This document shows, piece by piece, positions 1 to 8,980 of a DNA stretch of 27,815 nt; position 1 is the first letter of the stretch; each line of letters opens with the position of its first letter. The notes under the pieces were generated by a model. The model saw only the letters and a list, made by a program, of their open reading frames with translations, did not search any database and had not been told where the DNA came from. The DNA comes from Physocladia obscura (Eukaryota > Chytridiomycota > Chytridiomycetes > Chytridiales > Chytriomycetaceae), in the NCBI GenBank assembly GCA_027596945.1, contig JADGJH010000150.1, forward strand, positions 1 through 27,815. Reading direction: 5' to 3'. The position numbers were made by a program, and so were the translations under genes.

Positions 1-33
1 GACTAGGAAATAAATAAATATTTAAAAAAAAAA

Positions 34-450
34 ATGGCAGTATTTCAGTTCTCATCAAAATGGTTCATTGCAACATTCGCAGCTTACTTTGTTCTCCGCA
101 AAAAGATTAAGCCGTGGTTAACGAAACTCAAGACATCGCCGATCGTGGCGATCCTTGCCGTACTTGCGTTTGTGTTTGTCGCGCATTGGACTGTGCTCCT
201 GGCGTTCAATTTTCAAGAACACCGGCGACTGCAATTCGAGCAACAGCAGCAGCAGCAGCAGCGATATAACAACGCCGCGAATTCAAAGTCAAATTCAAAT
301 GCAAATTCAAATTCAAATGTAAACGACGCAGTTGCGCCTCCTCCTCCGCCGCCGCCGGCGATTCCTGCAGTAAATGCAGCAGCGCCTGACGATGATTCTC
401 ATGATGGCTGGAGGGGTCGAATTGAAGACATCTTGAAAGGAAAAGGGTGA
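34..450 (+). CDS. small membrane-anchored low-complexity protein
   Basis: A 138-residue open reading frame starts at an ATG preceded by a long A run and ends in TGA. I do not recognise the family. Residues about 9-22 are hydrophobic, then a basic stretch (KKIKPWLTKLK), then a strong hydrophobic segment at about 36-59, so it is probably a membrane protein with one or two N-terminal segments. The rest is low complexity: a glutamine run (about 69-75), alternating Asn/Ser, a proline run (about 102-108), and a charged tail ending in GRIEDILKGKG. Such tracts are common in the other genes of this window, which supports a host origin. Only 33 bp precede the ATG, so an upstream exon cannot be excluded. 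It converges on the next gene. Confidence 0.6.
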   Translation: MAVFQFSSKWFIATFAAYFVLRKKIKPWLTKLKTSPIVAILAVLAFVFVAHWTVLLAFNFQEHRRLQFEQQQQQQQRYNNAANSKSNSNANSNSNVNDAVAPPPPPPPAIPAVNAAAPDDDSHDGWRGRIEDILKGKG

Positions 451-850
451 GGAAAATGAATATATCTATCTATCTATACACTGTCAAAAAAAAAAAAAAA
501 AAAACGTGTCAAAAACATGCACGTGTTTTTTTCCCATTGATTAATTCTATTATTTATATTCCATTAAACTAGGAAACATGTAAAGGAGTCTGTGCCGCGA
601 GAGGAAAAAGAGCACGACCAAGATTCAACGAAATCATGACACGTCAACGGAATCATGACAACGTCAATGATTATGGTGTTATGAATTTCCGTAAAAACAC
701 ATGGGTTTTATCATATATATTATACTCCTTCTACGAAAATATAGAGATTTCCAAAAAAAAGAAATGAATTATATCTGAGTGCTGCAGCGACATGCATCAA
801 TTATAGCATAATTTGTTCAATAAAATTTTTTTAATTTTTCCAAACATAAC
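451..850. other. convergent intergenic region with short direct repeat
   Basis: About 400 bp of AT-rich sequence lies between two convergent stop codons. It contains a long A run (about 486-504), a CACGTG-bearing stretch near 519-526, and a 16-bp sequence (TCAACGAAATCATGAC at 625-640) repeated with one mismatch at 644-659, followed by a partial third unit. AATAAA-like A/T motifs on both strands could serve polyadenylation. I see no gene here. Confidence 0.45.
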
Positions 851-1942
851 TCATCGGTTTGAATCAGAGTCACGTACGAAGCGACAAGTGGGAAGATAGT
901 ATACAGGCAAGGACCAGTATTTCCTTGCAATGCCACGCCAGACGTCATCGCCCAGGTCCTCGACGTTGATTTCCTCCATGGTAGTTTCGATGCCCAGGTC
1001 GAGCAGGTCGGCCTGGCAAATGTTGCTCGAGACATGGTGGAAAAACAAGTTTGTGCCGGCGAGACCGTTGAAGTAGCTGTAGATGCCGTGGTCCTTGTCG
1101 AGAATGGCTGGCAGCAGGGCGTGGAACCGCTTGAGGGCAGCGTAGTCCTCGCTGAAGGTGTCGAAAAAGATTGCGTCGTAGGTGCCGAGTTGGGCGACCA
1201 CGTCCTGCCAGCGGCCGGCGAGCACGCGCACGTTGGGGCGCGAGAGCCAGCCGTCGGCGCGCATGCGGGCGAGCACGTCGGGGTGCGCCTCGATGATTGT
1301 GTGTTCGGCGGGCTGCTGCGCCTGCAGGAAGCCGTCCACGAGGCCCAGCCCGAAGCCGACGTTGAGCACGCGCCGCCCCGCCACGTGCAGGGCCGCCGCG
1401 TGCCGCTGCATCAGCGGCGCCTCCCAGCCCATCATGACGGCGTTGCGGTCGGCGTCGACGAGGACCGAGGCGCCGTCGCCGTCGCCGCCGCCGCTGCCGC
1501 TGCCGCTGCCGTCCACGTACGTGAGCCGCGACTGCAGGAAGCGTGCGGCCGCATTGGCGGCGCCGCCACTGGTGTCGTCGTCGTCGTCGCCGTCGCCGTC
1601 GTCGTCGTCGTCGCCCGCCAGCAGGGCCAGCAGCATCTCGGCGCGCATTCCCTCCGCCAGCAGCCGGTCCCAGATGCGGCGGTGGCCGGCCGCGGCTGCC
1701 CACTCGGCCGCCGTCTCGTGCGCAAACGTGACTTCGTTCCACGGGAGGCGGTGCCGCAGCAACGCCTCCACCGCCTCCAGCTGGTCGTGCTGCGCCGCGT
1801 AGTGCAGCGCAGACGCATTCGTCGTCGCCTCGCGCTCGAGCACCGCCGCTGCGTCCAGCCCAATCAGTCGCTCCAGCTCCGCCACGTCGCCTCCCGCCGC
1901 CGCAACATGCACCGCCAGCGTCGGCTCCGGACGTGTTGTCAT
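851..1942 (-). CDS. RMT2: RMT2-like protein arginine N-methyltransferase with ankyrin-like N-terminus
   Basis: A 363-residue intronless protein. The RMT2 family methylates the delta nitrogen of arginine in ribosomal protein L12 using S-adenosylmethionine. The N-terminus has an ankyrin-like repeat (residues about 44-63, ASALHYAAQHDQLEAVEALL), as in the family. The catalytic half shows the SAM-binding glycine loop NVGFGLGLVDGF (194-205), the acidic strand-2 site IIEAHPDV (216-223), YDAIFFDTFSEDY (255-267) and GIYSYFNGL (286-294), all typical of RMT2. Length is slightly below the usual 400 or so. The start at 1942 was chosen because the upstream in-frame stretch is a poly-T artefact (FIFFFFGG). 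An Asp run (111-123) and a Ser-Gly run are lineage inserts between the repeat and the catalytic domain. Base composition is far more GC-rich than neighbours. Confidence 0.88.
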   Translation of the reverse strand: MTTRPEPTLAVHVAAAGGDVAELERLIGLDAAAVLEREATTNASALHYAAQHDQLEAVEALLRHRLPWNEVTFAHETAAEWAAAAGHRRIWDRLLAEGMRAEMLLALLAGDDDDDGDGDDDDDTSGGAANAAARFLQSRLTYVDGSGSGSGGGDGDGASVLVDADRNAVMMGWEAPLMQRHAAALHVAGRRVLNVGFGLGLVDGFLQAQQPAEHTIIEAHPDVLARMRADGWLSRPNVRVLAGRWQDVVAQLGTYDAIFFDTFSEDYAALKRFHALLPAILDKDHGIYSYFNGLAGTNLFFHHVSSNICQADLLDLGIETTMEEINVEDLGDDVWRGIARKYWSLPVYYLPTCRFVRDSDSNR

Positions 1943-2290
1943 CCCTCCAAAAAAGAAAAAAATAAAAGAATGACAACCCATTCGACACGCAGTGATTGGC
2001 CTTCTCGTAAACACCATCAAGCTCACTATTAAACTCTGTGTTGGGCGCATAAACTGCAACTGTCTTCAAATCAATTCTACCAAAAATCTGCTAATGGCAC
2101 AAAAGAACCATGGGTTGGGACTACAAGGTCTGCAACAGCTGCCTCCAATCTTGCATACTTTACCCAACCACCCTTTGTGGATCCATTCACCAAACCACAC
2201 AGTTTCTTTGCCAACTGTAATCTCTCCTCTCCACATGGTTGGATACACAATCATTTTTGGTTGCATTTGCTAATTCAAACTAACTGGTTA
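1943..2290 (-). pseudogene. unidentified coding relic upstream of RMT2
   Basis: On the minus strand this interval carries protein-like sequence split over three frames: a stretch with ITVGKETVWFGEWIHKG, then WVKYARLEAAVADLVVPTHG in another frame, then LKTVAVYAPNTEFNSELDG in a third, running down to about 1960. The pieces follow one another without overlap, as expected of a gene broken by small indels. VAVYAPN resembles a strand in the endonuclease domain of non-LTR retrotransposons, but that is a weak similarity and I do not assign a family. It lies beside the decayed DDE transposon and may belong to the same or another mobile element. The remaining bases just upstream of RMT2 are its presumed promoter. 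Confidence 0.3.
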
Positions 2291-2299
2291 AAAGAAAGA

Positions 2300-3382
2300 A
2301 AAGAAAAAAAAAGGACTATTGCTGCGACTATTTCAAATGCAAGTTGTGCCACAAAACAAATTGTCGCAAAAAAAAAAAAATTGTCGCAAATGATACAACA
2401 TGTACTCAAGCACACACATGCAGATGAGGGAACTCAGATTCACTGTTTGTATGGTTATTTCTTTCAAGGAATCAAAGTTCCAATACTAGCAATCATCTAT
2501 TGCAAAGCAGAGACGACTATACATTGATGGATCACACAATATAGGAGTGGCAATGGCATATCTAGAAAATGACCCATCAGAGAACGAGTCTTCAACACAG
2601 AACATTGAAACTGGATTACAAATTTTTACTATATAAATCCAACAGCCTACCTAGAAGAATGCAGCAAACAGTTTGCAAAGGCTTTTGCAATGTCAATCTC
2701 AAGCACAACAGTTTGGTGCATTTTGCACAATGCTGGCTACACACACAAGGTACTCGAAAGGTGAGCAATGCAAATTAAAATAGATGATGTGACTTGCTAT
2801 GCAATTGAGTTGAATTCACTTGATTGGTGCAAATTGAATCTTCTGTTTTTGGACAAAGTATCATTTGACAATTGGGGAATGCTAAGAAATTGAGGATATT
2901 CCCTACCTGGCGAGAAGTTGGTATTTCATGGTGAGTTTATTCAAAAGCCAAGAGTTTCATATCTTGCATTCTTGGCTGTTGATGGAGTTATTGATTATTT
3001 TGAAACAGTGGGGACATTCAATCGTGATTTATTTCTGCAATGCTGCAAAAGAATCGCCTAATACAACAGCAAAGTGTACAAATATCCTGGAAAGTGCTCA
3101 GTTTGGATATTGGATGGAGCAAAAATTCATTCCGTTCCATTCCTTGTCCATACTCTTTGATCTTTTGGAATTATTATAATTTTTCTTCCATCATACTGCC
3201 CATTTTTCAACCCCATTGAATTCTTTTTTGGAATGCTAAAAAGGAAGTTCAAGAAGCATTATGAAGAAGGTAAAGTGCTGAATCTGTCTCTATTTGTGAC
3301 CAACATTATGTGCCAGTTTTGTCAGTATGATTTCAAAAAAATATTCAACCATTGTGGTTATAAATTTGCTCGTGGTTTTTGA
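2300..3382 (+). pseudogene. DDE-superfamily transposase pseudogene (Tc1/mariner or IS630-like)
   Basis: One reading frame can be followed from about 2300 to the TGA at 3380-3382 with no frameshift but seven internal stops: TGA at 2525, 2570, 2606, 2762, 2891 and 3158, and TAA at 3059. The N-terminal third has helix-turn-helix character (KVPILAIIYCKAETTIH; later SISSTTVWCILHNAGY). The catalytic core shows the three acidic positions: FLDKVSFDNWGM (about 2843-2878), SVWILDGAKIH (about 3100-3132), and CPFFNPIEFFFG (about 3197-3232), with the spacing expected of a DDE transposase. In established transposases of this type, Arg is common at several places where TGA now stands (for example before GYS and before SFG), which fits CGA-to-TGA change. 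The copy cannot make a full transposase. Confidence 0.8.
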
Positions 3383-3478
3383 CACAGGTGCTGGAAAATA
3401 TGGAGGACAGGACGATGATATTTTGGGATTCTATTCAAATAGTAGAGAAAATGAATAAATAAATAAACAATATAAACT

Positions 3479-4415
3479 TTATTGATGATCATTAAATTCT
3501 TGAGGCTGAACATTTGCCTCAAAATTGGGCCCTAACTGTGTATCTGGTCTGGTAGCTTGCTAAATTTCAGGCACAATATTCAAGTATGTATTGAGTTTTG
3601 CTTTGATAGATTTGATTTGAGCAAACAAACTCTGAGCATCTTGCTTAAGCAGTGTCACCTTTGCTGCAATATCTCAAAGAATATTTTGAGAGACGCGCAT
3701 ATTGTTATTAACACTCTGAAGTTGCGCTGATGCAATTGAAGGAATGGAGTCAAAAAAAGATGAATAATATGTTCTGGAGGATCACCATCAATTAAACTTT
3801 GATGATTTGGGCAAGGTTGAGCTGCAATAAATGATGCCCAAATTCTCCAGTTTGCCCCATTTCCAGTGAATCTGTCTCTTTGCAATTGAAGAAGTTGATC
3901 CATAATTTCTTTGACAACAGAATTGGCTGCAGCACCAGATTGATCTCATTGGCGTGGCTTCAATACTTGCTCTTCAAATTTATCCCACTGTGCCCGAGAC
4001 TTGACTGTTAATGAGTACTTGTATGCACTGACATTGATTGGTTCTGAAGATTCTGCAAGATTTTGCAGCAATGTTGAAGTCAACTTGGAAAATTCATAAC
4101 TTGATTGTGTCGTTTAAATGTCAGGTAATTGTCTGTATCCAAGATAACTGGCTGTGAGTCACTGATGCTGTAGTTTGATCCATTAATAATAGCAGCAGGC
4201 TGTATATAGGTGAGTGCATAAGTCCATAGCTTTTCCTTGAAATCGTCAATTGTTTGACAAGAAATGTTGAGGTCTGGAAATTCTGCAGTGGTGGATCTTG
4301 CCTGTTGATTAAAGTACTCTTTCACCAACACAGATAGTCTAACCATATGCAGTGATTCTGATGCTTCTGGATTATTTCTGGGTGATTGGCCCTCCATTGG
4401 TTGGTTTCGGCTCAT
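3479..4415 (-). pseudogene. transposon companion protein, degenerate
   Basis: The frame starts at an ATG (4415, MSRNQPMEGQSPRNN) and can be followed to a TAA at 3479-3481, about 310 codons, through two frame changes (near 4085 and near 3765, the latter in a T run) and internal stops at 3946 (TGA), 3674 (TGA) and 3560 (TAG). I do not recognise the family. The N-terminal third is mixed alpha/beta in composition, the middle contains RDRFTGNGANWRIWASFIAA, and the C-terminal third is helical with a heptad-like pattern (LLKQDAQSLFAQIKSIKAKL), so possibly a coiled coil. Its convergent placement against the transposase suggests an accessory protein of the same element, for example a DNA-binding or assembly factor; that role is inference only. 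Confidence 0.5.
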
Positions 4416-4726
4416 TGCGATGATTCAGGGCAAAAAAATAAAAAACTCGCATTTCCTTCATTTCAAATGGAAAAAACAATATTTCGATCAAAAAAAAGGC
4501 TCAAAAAAATATACAAATTGTTTCTCGCATACAAAATTTCAGGAATTTGACTGCTGTTTGTTAAAAAACATATGCTTGATTTTGGAACATTAAGAAATAT
4601 GCTTTTACTTCACCACTCAAAACTCTCAAACTGCAAAAACTGTATAAAAAAAAATAAAAAACACGAGGACAAACCAAAAAAAAAGAAAAAAAAAAGTAAA
4701 AATAATAGTATTTTGCTCCTCCTGAC
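4416..4726. other. AT-rich spacer
   Basis: About 310 bp rich in A runs (for example 4674-4704) between the start of the transposon companion frame and the stop of the first low-complexity paralogue. It may hold the transposon's outer end, but I found no clear inverted repeat. No gene is visible. Confidence 0.4.
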
Positions 4727-6835
4727 TCAAACTTTTCGTGGAATTGCTGAATCCGCTACAGTAGGAGTTGTTTTTCGCATCGAGAAATGCCTAAATAACA
4801 TCTTGTTGTGCAAAGGTAAAGCCGGGAGCGATGCAAATTCGGGCAATTTTATCGCGGATACTGTCTTTGTTCGTGAATAATGCAAAAAAGACGGCGATCG
4901 TTTTGCTTCTTTGCTTGGAATTTGTGGTAGCCGTGGAGTCGATACTGGTGGCGACGGAGGTAGCGGCGATAATGATAGCATTGCAAACGACTGGTTATCG
5001 AGACGTGAAAAGCCATCTATTTGAGATGACGACGATGACAACGATGACAACGGCTCTGGAGACATGACATCACATCCCAGTTTTGTAGCAGAATTCAGTG
5101 GCAGTATTAGCTTGGGCAGTGGTTGCTGGCTGAACCTCCTTTCTCTTCTTCCTTCACCTAAACCAAATGAAGGCATGCTTTTTGTCTTGAATCTTTGTTC
5201 CGTGCGGATTTCGGTGCGAGTACGAGCTGAAATTGGTGGCGGCGGTGACGACAAGTGCGTCGTCCGACTGCCAATGTCCAAAGAAGAAATAGTCCTGGCA
5301 GGAACATCATACGCCAACACTGCTGTTGGTGTACCAGGTGCAGCAGAAACTGGCCCATGCTGTGCTGGAAACGACACATATTCCGAACTCCATAAACGTG
5401 AATTAAAAGTTGATGATGACGGTAATCGTTTGACTTTTGATTTTGTCTGCAACAAACAAAGAAATTTAATAAAAAAATTTAAAAAAAAATACTAAAGAAA
5501 GTTTTTCTTAACCTCTGAGCTTTTTAAAATATCTTTGAATCCTATTTTCGTTACACCACCGCCAATGCCGCCATGAAGGCCACTGCCGGTAGTTGTAGCA
5601 GCAGCAATATCACCAGTAGCACCGACATTGAATGGCTGCGTCCGATTAACTCTCAAATTTTTCAATTGTGTTGGTGGCGGAGGGGGTGACGCCAACGCAC
5701 CAAATTCCCTCCTACCAGCATCAAAATCCAATGTCAAAACAATTTCCTCGGAACATCGCTCATCACAATACATTGCCGGAATATCCCAATCGTCTCTCTT
5801 CCTCCCGTCACTCGTGCCGCTGCCGCTACTTCCGCCACTATCAGTATAAAACCGACTATTGGCACCACCGCGGCGTCGAGCAAAACCAGCAACACCATTG
5901 TTAGTCGTCGTGTTAGTCGTCGTCGTTGAAGCAGGCTTGCTTGAATTGCGTCTAAATATTGACTTTACTTTTCCCATCAATGAGTCAATAGAATTGCTGA
6001 TATTATTCTTTGGTGGAAAATACTGGCGCTGGACCGATGATGCATCGTAGACACTTGCATTGAAAACGAACGCTGCCTGTTGGTGGTGGTGCTGTTGTTG
6101 CTGATGCGGTTTCAGAGAGTTTTTCCTGGCAACGCCACCGTTGCCACCGCCGCCGCCTATATTCCGCACTCGAAGTTCTTCAGTACTGACCGAAAGTCTC
6201 GCTGGCTTGCTTGGAATTTCAATATTTGAGGAAATCGGGGAGGCTGAATGTGAGATGCGCAAATTGGAGCTCTGGTAGTGGTTGTTGTGGTTAACATTGC
6301 TGTGCTGATCCAGATTTAAGTTTACGGGATAGTATGGACGCATAAGTGGCGACGGTAACGGTAATGGCTGTTTATAAGCTTGTTGATAATAGTGTTGATT
6401 GGAATCGCGCGAATCGATTGTTTTCTGGGCCGCTGAAATTGCAGCCGCGGCGGTTGTCGTCGGTAATACTAAAGGGGTATTCAACGCGACTGTATCGTAG
6501 AATAATGTATTTGCCGGATCATGGAGATGCCGCTGTTCCGGACTGTAAGGCAGTTTATTGTTTTCTGCCAACAGCAGGGAGTTTGTACGCGAAGTTCTTT
6601 GTTGTTGCGGCGATACTGGCGGGTCGTAAAATAAACAAGTGCTATCGCTACTGCATCGGCGGTCCATGCCGGGCCATGCTGAGTCCAAAAGATCATCGGA
6701 GTCTGGACTACTGGCACTATCGAATGTGTCGCTGGATTCTGTGCTACCAATTGAATTCGCGCTCTCGGTTCGACGATAAACATCCAGCGAAGGCATTTGA
6801 TATTTGAGTTTAATTTTTTTTTTTCTCCTTTTCAT
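4727..6835 (-). CDS. low-complexity protein, downstream paralogue of a tandem pair (two exons)
   Basis: Exon 1 is 6835-5513 and exon 2 is 5446-4727, joined in phase 0 across a 66-nt intron (GTTAAG...GTTGCAG, 5512-5447), giving about 680 residues. If unspliced, the first exon would end five codons later. I do not recognise a domain. The N-terminus carries a serine-rich block with LLDSAWPG (about residues 49-56) and SSDSTCLFYD, later LPYSPEQR, PLMRPYYPV and a short basic helix LMGKVKSIF, all of which recur in the next gene upstream. Ser, Asn, Gln and Pro tracts dominate, so it is probably largely disordered and possibly phosphorylated. The first ATG is preceded by a lysine/arginine-rich leader; an alternative start is Met14 at 6796. 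Confidence 0.7.
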
Positions 6836-6971
6836 GACTGATACGAGTCAACTGATAGATCTCTGAACAACATAACATCATACTGGAAATTTATTCAAAA
6901 ATATTTCTGATTGGGGACTTGATAAAATAGTGATAACAATAAGGATAATAATACAAAAAATAAATGGATTT

Positions 6972-8564
6972 TCAAAGCATAAAGTCAACCTTCAAATTCT
7001 TTGCAGCGTGGCGAGAACGCTCCATTTTCACTGCAAAATGCTGCTCTTTTTCCTCTGGTAACGCTGCAAGATGAAACGATAACGGCCCCGCCGAATTCTT
7101 TCCGCTGCCTCCACTACCATTGCCACTACCTGAAGTGCTACTTTCCATTTCTGAAATGGTCGCAATCGTTCGCCACGATGGCCGCGACGAAACTGAAGAG
7201 TTCCGGTTCAGCATTGACAACGACGCGGCCGACTTTCCTGATAAAGACGGTAAATATGACGACGCCGAAGACGATGATGACGACAGCAGCGACACGCCGC
7301 CAGTACCACTACCAATACTACCGCTCCCAATTCCACCACTGTAACTGTCACTAAAACCACTGCTACCGGTAATGCCGATTCCGCCGTTGATCATTGCGAT
7401 TTCGGTTGTCCTTATGGGACGTTTCGGCATCACTCTCATTGACGGCTTTGAAGATAAAAGCTGCTGTTGTTGGTGCACTTTAAATCGCTGGATTGTTGCA
7501 AGTGGTACGGTGGTAGTGGCAGTTGCAGTTGAAATTTTAGGATTCTGAGCAGCGGAAGTATTCACAGCAGTCGCAATATTAGTGGTAGTTGGAGAAACAA
7601 TATCAGTGATGGTTGGCGCAGTAATAAACTTGACAGCAGAGCCCCGGAGTACAGCTACTGATGGAGTATCGTCTGTGTCATCGTCTTCCTCATCATCATC
7701 ATCATCATCATCATCAAGAGCGGCCCTTACGCCAGGATCTGAAGCTGTTTCCACGGGCGACTCAGCATAAACATTAGATCTATTGCTACTGCCACTACTA
7801 CTACTGTTAGGATTACCCATAAAGATTGCCTTGAATTTCGAAACAAGCATATCGAGTTGTATAGCCGGAGCAGCTTGAAGCCGTCTTCGCATAAACATAT
7901 CTTTATTATTAATACTGCTGCTGCCGAATGAGAACCGCCTTTGTTGTTTCTCGATCATCGCGGCAGAGGCAGAGTGTCGTCTGTATTGCTTATTTTTCTT
8001 CATGGATTTTGAGAGCGGATTATACAACGACGGAGACAATGACGACAATTGATTGGCAGCGATAGCGGTGGTGGTGGTAATAGTGTTGATGTGGAACGAG
8101 GATCGACGCCGCTGCTCAAATGCGTTACGATATTCTGCAAATTCAAGCTGCTTTTCAGTGTTTGAAGGGGTATTGGCGGCGAGAAGCGGACGGGTTGACG
8201 GATCAACGACTGAATAATATGGACGAAAGAGCGGAGTTGGCGTTGGGGTATGTTGCTGTTGCTGTTGCTGTTGCTGCTGGCTTTGTGGTGCCTTAAGCAG
8301 GGATGTTGCATAAGGAGGTGAGTTTGCCGGGCCGGACAAGCGACGCAAACGATCATTATTGTATGGCAGCTTTGCATTCGTTGTTGCATCTGATGCTGAC
8401 GCTGATTCATAAAACAGTCCTGCACTGTCACTGCTTACTCGTTCCAGACTTCCGGGCCATGCAATAACAAGTCCGGCAGAGTCCGAACTAATTGCACTTG
8501 CCAGTTCAATGCTACTTTTTGATACTGATTGAGATACTGTATACGTGCTGTCAATTTGGTCCAT
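6972..8564 (-). CDS. low-complexity protein, upstream paralogue of a tandem pair
   Basis: A single-exon frame of 530 residues starting MDQIDSTYTVS and ending VDFML. No known domain is visible. It shares a set of ordered short motifs with the gene 136 bp downstream: an IAWPG block, SSDSAGLFYES, AKLPYNNDR, PLFRPYYSV and a short helix LVSKFKAIF, in the same order and at comparable spacing, so the pair look like an old tandem duplication. Elsewhere it has a glutamine run (about 96-104), an acidic run of Asp/Glu (about 283-297) and a long Ser/Gly region. The conserved patches may be docking motifs in an otherwise disordered protein. It is divergently placed against the ankyrin gene across 416 bp. 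Confidence 0.7.
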   Translation of the reverse strand: MDQIDSTYTVSQSVSKSSIELASAISSDSAGLVIAWPGSLERVSSDSAGLFYESASASDATTNAKLPYNNDRLRRLSGPANSPPYATSLLKAPQSQQQQQQQQQHTPTPTPLFRPYYSVVDPSTRPLLAANTPSNTEKQLEFAEYRNAFEQRRRSSFHINTITTTTAIAANQLSSLSPSLYNPLSKSMKKNKQYRRHSASAAMIEKQQRRFSFGSSSINNKDMFMRRRLQAAPAIQLDMLVSKFKAIFMGNPNSSSSGSSNRSNVYAESPVETASDPGVRAALDDDDDDDDEEDDDTDDTPSVAVLRGSAVKFITAPTITDIVSPTTTNIATAVNTSAAQNPKISTATATTTVPLATIQRFKVHQQQQLLSSKPSMRVMPKRPIRTTEIAMINGGIGITGSSGFSDSYSGGIGSGSIGSGTGGVSLLSSSSSSASSYLPSLSGKSAASLSMLNRNSSVSSRPSWRTIATISEMESSTSGSGNGSGGSGKNSAGPLSFHLAALPEEKEQHFAVKMERSRHAAKNLKVDFML

Positions 8565-8980
8565 CGCTGATCGATTTTCGTTTTTCTCTTAAGTTTTGTT
8601 ATTTACGACTGATTTATAACTAATTTCAATGAATTGATATCCACTGAAAATTTTACGGCTGAAGTAAGGCATATGCTCCAACAGGCAATAATTATTCTTG
8701 TCATTTAACCACGAAAATTTCTGCGGTGAATGGTTCCTCATTGAAAACTGTTGCAGCGAAAGAATTATGTAATTTTCACTGTTTCTTCATGAAAGCTGAA
8801 AATTTTAATTAGTGTAAGTAATTACTATTGGGAAGGTTGAGGAAAACGCCTGCCAGGATGATGTTTTGACGGTTGACAATCCGAAAATTCGGAGAGCCAG
8901 CTGGACGATGTGCGCTTTCTTCTCCACGAGCAGAAAGTTAATGTTGTATCAGAAAGAGCGTCAAAGTGGTACAAAAGTGA
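8565..8980. promoter_or_regulatory. divergent intergenic region
   Basis: 416 bp separate the starts of two divergently transcribed genes, so it should contain both promoters. It is AT-rich. I could not identify a specific factor site and see no additional gene. Confidence 0.4.

Larger units (their letters stand above)
2300..4430. mobile_element. decayed DDE transposon with two convergent reading frames
   Basis: This block contains a transposase relic on the plus strand and a second protein relic on the minus strand, ending about 97 bp apart (3382 and 3479). Two-gene arrangements of this kind occur in some DDE elements. Neither gene has introns, and CpG dinucleotides look sparse compared with the flanking host genes. 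I could not find convincing terminal inverted repeats or a target-site duplication by eye, so the outer limits are approximate. The pair sits between the RMT2 gene and the low-complexity paralogues and has not disrupted either. Confidence 0.6.

Noticed and set aside
486..535. Hairpin terminator around CACGTG near the A run
   Set aside because: The arms pair imperfectly and the similarity arises mainly from A and T runs.
1034..2032. Long plus-strand frames opposite the RMT2-like gene
   Set aside because: They mirror the GC-rich methyltransferase gene, consist of biased Val/Arg/Gln-rich sequence and show no family motifs.
2300..4570. Terminal inverted repeats of the DDE transposon
   Set aside because: Candidate A-rich and TTTCAAATG stretches at both sides match only over about 10 bases and in direct orientation, not enough to call ends.
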